Shown: positions 36,001 to 46,770 of the stretch, one piece after another
Position numbering within the stretch: the stretch's first letter is position 1
Layout: every line of letters begins with the position of its first letter
From: Cyathus striatus
Taxonomy: Eukaryota; Basidiomycota; Agaricomycetes; Agaricales; Nidulariaceae
Direction: 5' to 3'
NCBI GenBank assembly: GCA_025738555.1
Contig: JAOVFP010000002.1
Span: 3,596,001-3,660,000 of the forward strand
Length of the DNA: 64,000 bases
The notes under the pieces: generated by a model
What the model saw: only the letters and a program-made list of their open reading frames with translations
Database searches by the model: none
What the model was told of the DNA's origin: nothing
Program-made: the position numbers and the translations under genes

Positions 36001-36886
36001 AGTTGTAATGAAGATAACAAAGGCTGACGATGGTGGTCTCAACGGCATTCTGGTACGCGGCACTTTTGTTTTTGTTTTGTTATCTGACAAAACTGTTCAG
36101 GTGGAAGGATTATCCGAAATCACAAAGTCTTATCTCCCACTTCCTACATTAACAGATGCATCTCTTGAGTCTGATGTCACTGTTCCGCCGTTCTCCAAGG
36201 CTGCTGTCCCTTCGACCGTTACACTCCTAGTACATCTTGAAACTGCTCGCCCATTGTCAGAGCCTAAATGGGCAAAGACGGGTGATGTGCAAGAATGGCT
36301 GAAAAGCATGTTCGGGCGCATGTTCTGGGTATCTGGCGATGCAGCAGAAGGTTGGGAGAAGAAGATCCAGGTAGTAGACCCAGACCCAGTATGTTTTTAT
36401 TGTTATCCCACTAGAGAATATTCACTGAGAGTTATTTTCCAGCCTCCAACAATTTGGACTGTTTTGGAAGGATGGGCGAACAACTCCCCCGTAGGCGTTC
36501 TTACTGAGCGCCAGCGTTTCCTGAAGACGCATATGACAGAAACTGACAACATTCTGGAGATTCTTCTGCGTCTCGTGCGGGGTGAAAGGGCAACACCTTT
36601 CTCGCAATCAGCTCCAACCATCTCTGGACCCAATGTATCAGGTCCCCTTCTGTCCGCATTGACCCCTGGGTCTGCGCACGGAGCGCAGCAAACGCATGTG
36701 TCGCTCGCTGTTCTCGCCATGTTCCGAATGTCTGTTGAATACGCCAAAAAGGCGATTGGGGAGAAGGGTAAAGGCGAGGTCGAAGAGCGTGTTGGAGAGA
36801 TCATTAGATGCCTTCCTTCTCACCTTATCTACAAAAGTCTCGACGGTATTTACAAGGAATGGCGTATGGAAAAGAAAGGACGATAA
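33028..36886 (+). CDS. Large Pro/Gln- and RGG-rich protein with conserved C-terminal domain, unknown function
   Basis: Not a named family. The N-terminus is Pro/Gln-rich (MNKNPFVPQPSF, long Q tracts). A Gly/Arg region with many RGG tripeptides follows (about 33750-34200), typical of RNA-binding low-complexity domains. A first ordered block reads ENRRTLTDFKIVGLEIHDFRWSW then MRIYFHTPV; a long acidic region follows; the last 300 residues are well ordered (RLSISYAAGNRRLVIDAEVV, VEWLKSM-type helix, TVLEGWANNSPVG, LAMFRMSVEYAKKAIGEKG). Introns: 35068-35199, 36053-36100, 36389-36442. Two junctions each need one extra base: the C6 run at 33455-33460 and near 35718. Role in RNA metabolism or transcription is inference. 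Confidence 0.7.
33455..33460 (+). other. Apparent one-base deficit at a C6 run (RGG gene)
   Basis: The Pro/Gln reading from 33028 meets TAG just after this run, while Pro/Gln coding continues in the next frame to 35067. One extra C makes it continuous. Confidence 0.6.
33924..33992 (+). repeat. GGT and GGA trinucleotide repeats in coding sequence
   Basis: A run of about eight GGT units (33924-33949) and a run of about twelve GGA units (33956-33992) encode a poly-Gly stretch inside the RGG region. Such triplet runs are prone to length change. Confidence 0.9.
35718..35720 (+). other. Apparent one-base deficit near GGG (RGG gene)
   Basis: The acidic reading of the exon that starts at 35200 must pass into the frame that reads DVPDAFDDNATQATQ. 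One extra G here does so. An alternative is an intron with a donor near 35583 and acceptor near 35714, which would remove the preceding acidic stretch. Confidence 0.4.
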
Positions 36887-37287
36887 TTTCTACCTGTAAA
36901 CCCAGTCGTGCTGTATGAAATATCATTTTTAGCGACTTATATTGCAGCTTAGAGGTTATTATGAAAACTGAGAAAGGACCTTTGCAACTTGAATTAGTGA
37001 CCAGTCTTAGGCAAACGCGTACGAGGCTATTATCTTCTCAGGTGGTTTCTTCAGTACGATGATATGAAACCCTTGGAACGATCTCGAAACAAACAGCTAC
37101 TGGTACGACCAGTAATGATGAGGATGTACAGATAGATATCAATAATTATCTTGTTGTGTATTACTACATACACTCGCTCTTTCCCTTTTTTCTAGTGTAG
37201 CACAATCCATTATAAATTATAGAGTGAGGGGTGATAAGTGACTATGACTCTAAATACAGGTAATTGTGGTTAGCCTTCGGTTCACAG
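36887..37287. other. Intergenic stretch between convergent genes
   Basis: No gene seen. AT-rich 400-bp spacer between two convergent stop codons, holding the two 3-prime ends. Confidence 0.5.
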
Positions 37288-38891
37288 CTAGTTTTTTAGG
37301 GTTTGTTTGGCTGTAGATGAAGCAGCGCGGGCAGCTTCAGCGGCTCGTCGCCATGCAGTGGCGGCAGCACTAGGTCGACGGAGAGTTACGAGGAGGTGAA
37401 TCATAGCACTGAGTAGGGCGACGCTTCCGGCTTGATGAGATGCAGCAAGAGACGCAGGAACAAGATAGAGAAGGGTTGAGATGCCCAACACCACCTGAAG
37501 ATTTGCAACTGCAAATGCCGCTGTCATTGCAGTGCGTGTCAAGGGAGGTAAAACTGCACGCAATGCAGGACGGAATGTTGAAGCGTAGAGCAATGCGGCG
37601 CCACAGTAGGTTGTAGTGCCCTGCAGTAATTTTTAGCACAGGTAACACTTATTGACGAAATTGATGGCTTACAAGAATACGATGGTCAAACTGAACCGTC
37701 GTAGGGTTTTCGAAGACATTTCGCCACCACTTATCAGACTTGTCAGCAGCCTTGGCGTATGCGTCGGAGAAGAGCTCATCGGTGGGAGGAGCAAGGCGCC
37801 CGCCCATTAAGGGGAACTCGTTGTACAGGAGTCCAGCGTCCAATCCAGCAACAAAAGCACCTAGGAAGTGTTGAACTAGAAGTTTCAAGCGTAAAAACTG
37901 CAACTTACCTGAGATGGCAGTGAGTAAGACAAGACCAGTCAAGGCCCATGCTTTGACCTTGAACGATCTAACCAAGGGATTCTTCAACAGCTCCTGTGTA
38001 CTTCCCTGAATTCCGCTCCACGGAGCGCCACGGCTATACTTCCATTCCTTAATAACGGTCATACCCATACCAAACATACCAGCGTAAAGCGCAAACGCTG
38101 CCGCTAAATGGGCGGCTAGCCTATACTGAGAAACTCGGGGAACAGCATTGGGTGTGTCCATGATAGAATCTTCCAAACCAGATTTAACCATGTACCATCC
38201 TAAAAAGCCTTGGAAACCAATAAGACATGCAAGGCCAAAGAGTTTATTGGCCATAGGCTTAGGGACCTTTCTGCGTAGGGCGAAGTAAGCTAACGGTCCG
38301 ACGAAGACAAGACCAATGAGACGACCAAGGACACGGTGACTCCATTCCATATAGAAAATGGATTTGAAGTCATCTATGGTTATAGAGTGATTGAGACTAC
38401 AAAATATGACGAGTCAGTTAGAATAATTTAGAGAGAAGGGACACGTACAGTTTAAATTCTGGCGTAGCCTTATATTTGTCAAACTCGATGCTCCACTCGT
38501 CATGGGAGAGGGGAGGAAGAATGCCGGTAATAGGCTTCCATTCGGTGATACTTAGACCTGATTCGGTGAGACGCGTAACACCACCAACGACGATGATAGC
38601 AAAAACAAGGGTGGATGAGAAAAGCAGCCACCGTGCTACGGCAGGAGAGGGAAGCACAGGAAGAGCGAGAGCATCTGGTTTAGGTGACGTGGGGGATGTG
38701 GAAGAGAAGCGAACGGTGAGAGCAAGAGAACGATGTTGGTGCAGAGCAAAGAGGGACGAGGGACGGGAAGGCGAGCGCAAGGAGAAGGAGCGCAGAGGGA
38801 GGACGCGGGTAGCTGGGATGCGGGGCGTGGACACCGGGGCGAGCTTGGAAAAGAGACTGGGGCGGAGGGAGCTCCTCAGTGCAGCCCACAT
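37288..38891 (-). CDS. COX15: Heme A synthase Cox15
   Basis: Mitochondrial inner-membrane enzyme that oxidises heme O to heme A for cytochrome c oxidase. Four exons (38891-38449, 38396-37909, 37860-37673, 37620-37288) give 483 residues. A strongly Arg/Ser-rich presequence ([17 protein letters not shown]) leads into the first membrane span and [21 protein letters not shown]. Conserved His-containing helices follow: [31 protein letters not shown] and QFDHRILGTTTYCG, the likely heme ligands, plus [20 protein letters not shown]. Eight spans are expected. Start codons are 131 bp apart from the divergent BolA-family gene, another mitochondrial protein. Confidence 0.96.
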
Positions 38892-39022
38892 TTCTGGAGG
38901 AGAATGGAAAAGACTGCGAGCTGGAATTTGGAATATTATTATTATTATTCTCCAGCCAATCGGAGCAGCGGAATGACCACGGAAACATATCCTCGCGCGC
39001 TGGTGACCAATCCACACCAACG

Positions 39023-39608
39023 ATGTTCTCTCTCGCCCGTCGTCTGCCCTCTTCTCGCTCCCTCTTCCTTCGCTCTCTTCCCTCTGTCTCTCGTTCATAT
39101 TCGTCTCCACCCGACTCCCTCTCAGAAGGCGAGCTAAGCATATACTCTAAGCTCTCCTCAAAGTTCGCTCCGTCCCAGCTCCAGGTCCAGGACATCTCAG
39201 GTCCGGTCTAGGCCTTTCCTCCCCGCACCCTTTCTCATTTTCCTCATAGGCGGCTGCGGCACTTTCTATGCCATCGTCATTGCCAGCGATGCCTTCAAAG
39301 GCCTTCCCATCGTAAAACAACACAAGCTTGTCCAAGAGACTATAAAACAGGACATACAAGGCATACATGGTCTTCAGGTCTGCTCCTTGTTTCACCCTTT
39401 CGTATCCTCTGTTTCACCTTCTGTGTTAGATCAAGACAATACCTCAGTAATTATATATTTACGGAGACGCGATAATCTAGGCCACCTTCAACCCCTCATA
39501 TTTATAGACCTCCTTTCATTCTCTGTTGTCATCCAGGAGCTGCATACCCCATGGATCAGGTTAAAATCTTGGATGTCTCGTAAATTTCATATGTTACTGC
39601 TGTCCTAA
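39023..39608 (+). CDS. Mitochondrial BolA-family protein (Bol3/BOLA3-like)
   Basis: Iron-sulfur cluster delivery factor working with monothiol glutaredoxin or Nfu1. Exons 39023-39200 and 39250-39377 are firm; a last exon 39537-39608 is likely but less certain. The product is about 125 residues: an Arg/Ser-rich presequence ([18 protein letters not shown]), then [41 protein letters not shown] and [24 protein letters not shown], the BolA fold with its characteristic Cys and C-terminal His. The HGLQ motif normally lies near the C-terminus, so the extra hydrophobic tail predicted from exon 3 may not be used. Confidence 0.85.
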
Positions 39609-40113
39609 TATTCAATGCTACAACCTTATGTACAACAACAAATGACTATTACCAGTAAGCTCGTTTGGCCAGTACTAGTAGTCCAAGAAGTGATGTCTGT
39701 CATCCCGGACCGGCTTCATGCCGAATTGGTTATATATAATTTTTATGCTCCTGCAATAATTTCAAAGTGCTTACATACAGCAGAGAGCATCCATGAATGC
39801 GAAGCAGTGCAAATCATTATAAGTAATAGCTCTATGAAGCACCATACTGCGCCATACCTAATACCACATTGCTCGGCAAATGGACGCAAGTTCAACCGTG
39901 TACATAATAAGGCCTGTAAACCGTCACCCGTGCCTCATTGCCTTTCCCGTGGTCTACGAGTGGCTTGCATCACTCTGGACGCACGCTTGCTGGGCTTTTA
40001 ACACTCACCTATCTCCAGCTGATATATTGCAGTCCGAGAATTGCGACATTTCCGTCCACTTCAAGTTCGACCACAAAATTCCTGCGCGGCTTATGTTCAA
40101 CTCGTTGTACACC
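39609..40113. other. Intergenic stretch, no supported gene
   Basis: Two overlapping open frames run through this region but neither has a recognisable domain. The stretch separates two genes on the same strand and probably contains a terminator region and the promoter of the UPF0303-like gene. Confidence 0.45.
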
Positions 40114-41052
40114 ATGACCCCCAGCGATGCGGAACTAGCCACTGAATCCCTAGCAGATGAAGGTAGATACCGCTTCCCATCATTCACTTCTTCGGATGCT
40201 GTCACGCTGGTAATTCGACGTTGCCCTCAATGCCCGCAAACCTTGACGCGTCTTTCGATCAGGGGCTCTCGATACGAAAGAGGTTCCGCGGAAGTTCACG
40301 CCATAACAAAGGGAAGGGATTGGTTATTGCCATACAGACCGTAGCCGGACACACGTTGTTCTCATGCACTGTTGGGGATCTTGGGCATCCTAGCGGCATC
40401 GGCGATGTTAGCTTGGACAGCTGGGCATGTCTCGAGGGTATGATCAATGTCGTAAAGCGCACTGGACACTCGAGCTTCTATGTTGAGAAAGGTATGAGTG
40501 CCATGGGAAAGACACCCAAGCAACTGGGAATGGAAGGCGAACTACGTGTAAACGGAGGCGGTGAGCAACATAGTCTCATTATCTGAATCAAGTCACGCTC
40601 ATTTAAGTTGAATAGCGTTTCCAATATGGCTGGAGGTGATTGCGTCTGCCAAAAGATATCCTTTCATACTAATGTCCAAAACTACAGTCAGCGCCTGTTT
40701 GCCCCATTGCAGTTGCAGCGTGCTACTCAGGCTCTTCTCAAGATGACCACAACGTACGTTCCAATCCAATAACTGTGATGTAGCACTCGACAAAATAACA
40801 TGATGCAGTTAGTTGTCACAACTGTCCGAGACTATCTAGCCAAGTTGCGAAGGACCAGCGAGTTTCCTCCAGGAATGCCTGAACCAACAATACCTCTACC
40901 CCCCAGAGAAAGCGCGGTATGAATGAGCAGGCTAATTTGTTTGAATATTCTATTTATTAACCTCATCATGACAGGATTGGCCGTCGGAACCGATGCCCCC
41001 ACCCAGCGACTTTACGAGTCGACGTCCTGAAACACCTTACGATGAAAGATAA
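40114..41052 (+). CDS. UPF0303 (DUF336-like) family protein
   Basis: Family of unknown biochemical role that includes yeast YBR137W. Six exons (40114-40209, 40263-40560, 40616-40635, 40688-40753, 40809-40916, 40975-41052) give 221 residues, all phases consistent. Recognisable elements are the strand pair KGLVIAIQTVAGHTLFSC, the 'DxxW' helix VSLDSWACLEGMINVVKRTGHSSF, NGGAFPIWLE and PVCPIAVAACYSGSSQDDHN, followed by the terminal helix LVVTTVRDYLAKLRR and a Pro-rich tail. Exon 3 is 20 nt. An in-frame ATG at 40093 is an alternative start; 40114 has the better context (accATGa). Confidence 0.7.
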
Positions 41053-41142
41053 CAATCGAAAAAATTTATTGTTATTAGCAGGAAGTATTTGGGCCTAGTA
41101 ATAGTAACGGACGGAGGTATGATTAATGTCTAGACTGAAGAA

Positions 41143-41822
41143 CTAAGTGGATTCTTCGTGTTCAGTGGGTTGAGGACGAGGTGAAGAAATTACACGAATG
41201 TTTTCTAAATCACTCATAAGGAAACGTTAGCCGGCATAAAGGTAACATATGCGCACCATGTCTAAGGAAGATCTGACGTTGTCCCTGGGGAGTGGAGGGA
41301 TCAGCGCCAGGCTCAGGATCTCTGAGCTCGAAGTTAGCCTCCACGTATACTTTGGTACCCTTCTTCAGATTCATCAAATAGCGAATGGGAGCATCGTAGA
41401 AACAGAGAACCCTGTGAAATGTGGCAGTCGAGGCACGGCGTTCTAAAACAGTTTGGAGACGCTTTTGAGTGACATGAGGAAGAGAGAGAGAAAACAAAGT
41501 ACCGCCGTTAGCTTCAACCGGAGGGGGTGGGAAGTTGGTGGTCGCGACAGTATAACTAGAGCGACGCGTCAGGTTATGTGCTTGAAGAAGATGGATAAAG
41601 GGCGTACGCAACAAATTCCTTGTCGTTCTTTGTAGTCCTGAGCTCAGGGTCTTTGGTAAGTCTGCCAATGAGGGTGAGTTTTGCGAGGTCAGCACGGGCA
41701 GCACTGGTGGAAAAGGCCTATGGGTTGAAGGTTAGCAAGGATAAGGAAAGGAGAGGGGGGGAGCAAGAGCATACGCGAGCAGGAGCTGCGCACTTGGACG
41801 CGTTCTTAAGGATTCCGAACAT
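41143..41822 (-). CDS. RIM1: Mitochondrial single-stranded DNA-binding protein (Rim1-like)
   Basis: OB-fold protein coating single-stranded mtDNA during replication. Five exons (41822-41775, 41717-41608, 41555-41503, 41442-41257, 41204-41143) give 152 residues. Mitochondrial leader MFGILKNASKCAAPARAFST, then ADLAKLTLIGRLTKDPELR, the OB-fold strands AYTVATTNFPPPPVEANGE and FHRVLCFYDAPIRYLMNLKK, GTKVYVEANFELRDPEPGAD and the terminal FLRHENIRVISSPRPQPTE. The match to Rim1/mtSSB is strong. Start codons are 166 bp apart from the divergent HBS1 gene. Confidence 0.93.
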
Positions 41823-41988
41823 GGTTGATGAAGAGAGCGAAGAAGGGAGTGAAATTTATAACTGGAATACGAGAAACAGTTGAGGAAAACATCGTGGGAA
41901 TGATAATGTTTGTTTTGAGGTATTAGATTCAGCTCTTCGCGTAAGACTCAATATTCAAATTATTCAATCTTAGACTTCTCCACATCCA

Positions 41989-44900
41989 ATGTCCAGACAC
42001 AGAGACATCCGCAACCTCAACATACAAGGTCAGCACCTCCCTCTGTTTCCTCGCCGACTCTCACTTCATCCATCATCTCCCAGATGAACTCCAAGACGAT
42101 GCCCTGTCCGATGGCGCAGACGACATGACCCCAGAGCAGCACGGTATGCATCCTTCTTTCTCCCTTTGCTTCTCAATCCCATCTCCTTCAAGATCAGATG
42201 ATCGACGGCTTGGAACATGTACGCCAGGTCATTGGGACGGAGAGTGTCTCCGCCATCCCAGACAGTGCCATTCAAGATGTCCTCTGGGAGACTTACTTCG
42301 ACGTTCAAAGGACGGTCGAATGGGCACTTGGTGTGTACCCCTGTCTGCAGCAGTATATACTGCCAGTTAACGAGAGCAGAGGAGCAGGAGCGTAAGAAGG
42401 CTGCAAGAGAGCGTAAAGGTAAGCTTCCGTGCCATTCTTTCCTCATTCGTACCTTTTGCGTCCTTTACTCCCGCCCACGTCGTCCATGTGTTCCGTTGCC
42501 TCTGAAATCATGTACTCAACTGAAGGTGCATTATTCATCACCCCTCCTAGTCCCCCAAGTCTAATGTTCTATGCATATACTTACTGCGCAATTCGGTCAG
42601 ATAATTTCGGAGACGATAATACTGGCGCTGAAGAATACTATCATGGCTACCCGTATAACGCCGCAGATGCTGGAGAGCTACGGCCTGGAGTGCCAAAGAT
42701 AATGTTGGCCCAGCAGCAAGGGAACATGCATCCGGAAATGCTGTCGCCATCAGTAGAGGACAGACGGTTGAGTACCATTACCGAGAGGACTGAATATACC
42801 GAAATGACTCCTCATTGGCGTACACGGAATCTGGGAGGCTATGCAGCTAGCTCAAGTGACTCTACTTCATATGGGCAGGTCGTCGGTACGTACCCCGTGG
42901 AATTACTTGATAGGAGTGAACGTTGAAGGGCTTGTATAACCAGACACACGGCATCGCACGTCTCAAGCAAGAATCCCTACGGATTCTCCTATTGATCCTA
43001 ATCTTATTCCTGTATCTCCTTCAGGTTCTGCAGTGCAGCGACTTTCAGTGTATGAACCACCTCCTTCCAATACACCTTCCGAGTCTCGAAGTCCCCGATC
43101 AACGCCTATTCGTCCACCAAGTGTAACAGTTCCTCCAGAAGAAACTCTTCCTGATATCCCAGATTATAGTTCGAGGAAGAGTGACGCTCCACTTCCGGTC
43201 CCTGACCCTATTCCTGTACCCATCCCACCAAAGAGATCTAAACTTGCATCGCTGGCAAGTTCAAGATCAAGTGCCGTTAGTCTAACGGAGAGCTCCAGGT
43301 CGTCAGGGACGTCTTTAACGGGTTCTATCAAGACCTTTCCTGCTCTTCGCCCTTCTGCTCAATCAGAGAAACCGCCAAGTTCGGACGGAACACCATCTGT
43401 AGTGTCGAAGAGTCTTCCACCTTTACCGTCCCGAGCATCAAGTATTACACCATCCTCTACATCTGCTCATGTACGTAGAGCAATTGAAGCTGCAATGCAA
43501 TTGGAAGCACTAGATAGAGGAACTCCAAAGCCAGAACGACAACTGTTCTCAGAGAGTTCACCAAGCTCCAGACCTAGTTCTGAATCTTCGAGGAAAACAC
43601 CGACACCTCGCCCACTCAGTACTCTTTCTCGACACAGTCCTACAGATGGATCTAATTCGAAGCAGCATCCTACCGAATCTCAATCTCCGAAGAGTGGTAC
43701 TCCTGAGCCTATCGCGTCCCTCCCACCGACACCTACTATTAAGGCACCTTCTGGTCGAACACTTTCCAAGTTAGCATTGCTAGCTCAGGCGAAGCAATCC
43801 AAGATAGACCCAAGGAACGCGCCAAAGTTACCTAAAACAACGACGGAATATCTTACCCCGATCGCGAATGGATCATCTGTGACCACGGCCATAACAACAT
43901 CTTATCAGTCACTATACAGTCTCACAGATCCCTCTAAGCCAGCGATCATACCTAAGTTAGATGTAGTTCCTTTGGGTGCAGTACCTCCGCCCAGGCCTGA
44001 AGCTAAGCAATCTAAATTAGCACAGAAAATTCGTAAGGCGCAGGAGAAACACAACGAAGTTCCTCGCGAAGAAGTACCTCCGCAGGTCGTCCCACCAATT
44101 TTCAAGGCGACGCAAAGTTCTGCTCGTGCGTCGCCTTCTGCGTTCGCTTCTCTTCTCATAAGTGACATCTATGAAGGTTTGGATTCTGGCGTTAGTAAAG
44201 ACAAGCCCAGAGCAGATGATAAGAAGACATCGTCTGCTAGATCTGTATCAATGGAAACCGTGGATAGTCACCCAAACCGTCGTCTCCGTACCAGGCGGTC
44301 AGTTGTGGTACCTGAAATATTTTCTTCATCAGGATTTGCATTCGATGCCCCAGTCCCGATGATATCGTCTTCAATGCGCGTAAAGGCACGTCGCTCGCGC
44401 AACAGAAGAACACAACGTCTTCCTCCTCTCGTGCGAGCGCAGGAAAATCTTACCCTTCTAAAGCCTGATTATATACTTTATTTATTTTTTGGACTTGTTT
44501 TGGTTCGTATATTTATTTATGATATTTATTTTTTCTATTCAGCCGCGAGGGAACAAGAGAAGGTAACGAAGTTGGCTCAGCAAAAAGCTACGGCTCTTGC
44601 TACATCGAGGATTCCTAAAAAATCTGCAAAAGCAACGTCGGGAAAGCCTACGTCAACATCCAGCGTAACCAGAGGTCTTGACGCTCGCCAACTTGATATC
44701 GCTGGATTAAATCTGGGTCCCAAGGAGGAGGAACAAGTTCAGGAGGAACCACCGAATATTAAATTTGGAAGAGAAAAGTTACTAACCGAAGCCAAACGGG
44801 TTCTCGAAGAAGAAAGTCAACAAGGGAAGAAGCGTGTTGCGATTGTCGTTATCGGTAAGCTTGTTCGAATTGGTGAGGGGTCATCCTGAATTCTCGCAGG

Positions 44901-46504
44901 ACACGTGGACGCGGGAAAGTCTACGCTAATGGGAAGGTTGCTGTACGAGTGTGGCAGACTTGACGAGAAAACGCGGCAAGCAAATGAGAGAGGCAGTGTG
45001 AAAGCTGGCAAAAGTAGTTTCAGTTGGGCATGGGGATTGGATGGAACCACCGAAGAACGAGAAAGGTTTGCACTCAACAGGACATACATCTCGCATCCTG
45101 ACTGGCCCCTGCAGAGGTATTACAATGGATATAGCTCTAGAGTCTCTCTCGACTCCACACAGACAAATTACAGTGCTCGACGCTCCTGGCCACAAAGACT
45201 TCATTCCAAACATGATATCTGGTGCATCACAGGCCGACTGTGCTTTATTAGTTGTTGACTCGGCGACTGGAGAGTTCGAAGCCGGCTTTGAACGAGGAGG
45301 TCAAACACGTGAGCATCTAATACTTGTGAGAAGCCTGGGTGTCGCACAAGTTATTGTGGCAATAAATAAGCTTGATCAGGTACGAAACAAACCGATATAC
45401 CTATCTCTTTCATTCATTACCGAAGTCGTGTAGGTAGAGTGGTCGCAGGTTAGATATGAGGAGATATGTGAACATTTACGGCCATTCCTGGTGCAAACCG
45501 GGTTTAACCTATCGAAGGCGATGTTCATCCCTGTCGGTGCGATCCAAGGTGTGAATCTAGCCTCTCGAGAAGGCGAATATTCTCGCATGCTTTGCGAATG
45601 GTATAATGGCCCCACACTTGTAGATCTTCTAGGTTTGGCGCTCTGCCTTTTTTATCTATTAGTTTGGTCTTGCTAAAATTTGATTTAGATCAGCTTGAGC
45701 CACCTGCAAGAGACATCGTTGCTCCTCTTCGCATACCCGTTTCAAACGTCTTTAGGGCGCAAGGGTCATCAATCGCCATCTCCGGACGACTGTGTGGTGG
45801 TGTTGTCCAAGTTGGAGAAAAGCTTAGAGTTTTACCCGGAGATGAGACCACTGTGGTTAAATGTTCGTCGCTTTAACTTTGATGGCGTATTCCTAACGCC
45901 ACGTACTGAATACTGTTGTAGCCATTGGTATAGAAGGCGAACTCAAACTCTGGGCAGCATCAGGAACAAATGTCACCCTCTCGTTAACTGGTATTGATCC
46001 CATACAGCTGAGAATAGGAAGTGTTTTATGCATGCCAGGAGAGTTAGTGCCTATTGTGGTACGATTTACAGCGAGGGTGATTGTTTTCGATATTCAGGTG
46101 CCTATAACGTCAGGAGCTTCTGTAAGTCTTTCTCAATCTAAGTCGGATGTCGATTAAAATAATATTTTCAGGTTGAGCTCTTCCACCAGTCTAAGGATCT
46201 ACCCGCTACAATTACGAGATTACTCTCAACTCTAGATCGTGCATCAGGAAAGCCTATCAAGAATCACCCTCGGTACGTGTAGATATTTAATTTATCATTC
46301 ACATAACTTACAATGAACTGTAGAGTTCTGACGAAAGGCACTTCGGCTGAAGTCGAAATTGCGCTGCGTGTAACGTCAGTTGGCGTGTTACCACGAGGCA
46401 TCCCTCTAGAACCATTCTCAGCCAACAAGGACATGGGAAGGATATTGATTAGACGTGGCGGCGAAACAATTGCTGCAGGCATAGTTCTAGATATCAAGGA
46501 GTAA
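41989..46504 (+). CDS. HBS1: Ribosome-rescue GTPase Hbs1
   Basis: eEF1A/eRF3-family GTPase that, with Dom34/Pelota, dissociates stalled ribosomes in no-go and non-stop decay. Exons: 41989-42028, 42084-42143, 42193-42330, 42377-42418, 42601-42885, 43025 to about 44400, about 44542-44854, 44900-45065, 45115-45379, 45434-45632, 45689-45862, 45922-46121, 46172-46272, 46324-46504. The HBS1 N-terminal helical domain ([24 protein letters not shown]) precedes a Ser/Pro-rich linker. GTPase motifs: [44 protein letters not shown]. Beta-barrel domains II and III follow. One extra base at the C4 run 44348-44351 is needed to read [15 protein letters not shown]; the intron after it is not resolved. Confidence 0.93.
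44348..44351 (+). other. Apparent one-base deficit at a C4 run (HBS1)
   Basis: Before the run the frame reads GFAFDAP; after it the conserved continuation [19 protein letters not shown] lies one frame away. One extra C restores it. Confidence 0.65.
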
Positions 46505-46770
46505 GACGAATTCCAAAGGAGGAAAGGAATAGCAAAGTGGACGCGAGAAAGGAATGGACGCGCATACTAAGCATATAAGAGTATGTGCAGCGAGGGAAGT
46601 ACATGTACAAGAAAGCAATACAAAGAGAATGTGGTCGTAACTGGTATCCTGAAAAAAGTTAGATAAAAGCAACGTGAATGAGATTGGAATGAAAGAAGTG
46701 GAAGTCATCTATGGCAGCCTAACTTTGAACCATCAAGTCATCGAAGAGAAAATCATCCAGAAACGGAAAG

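Noticed and set aside
39615..40001. Plus-strand open frame upstream of the UPF0303 gene
   Set aside because: It shows no recognisable domain and is out of frame with the well-supported UPF0303 exon that begins at 40114.
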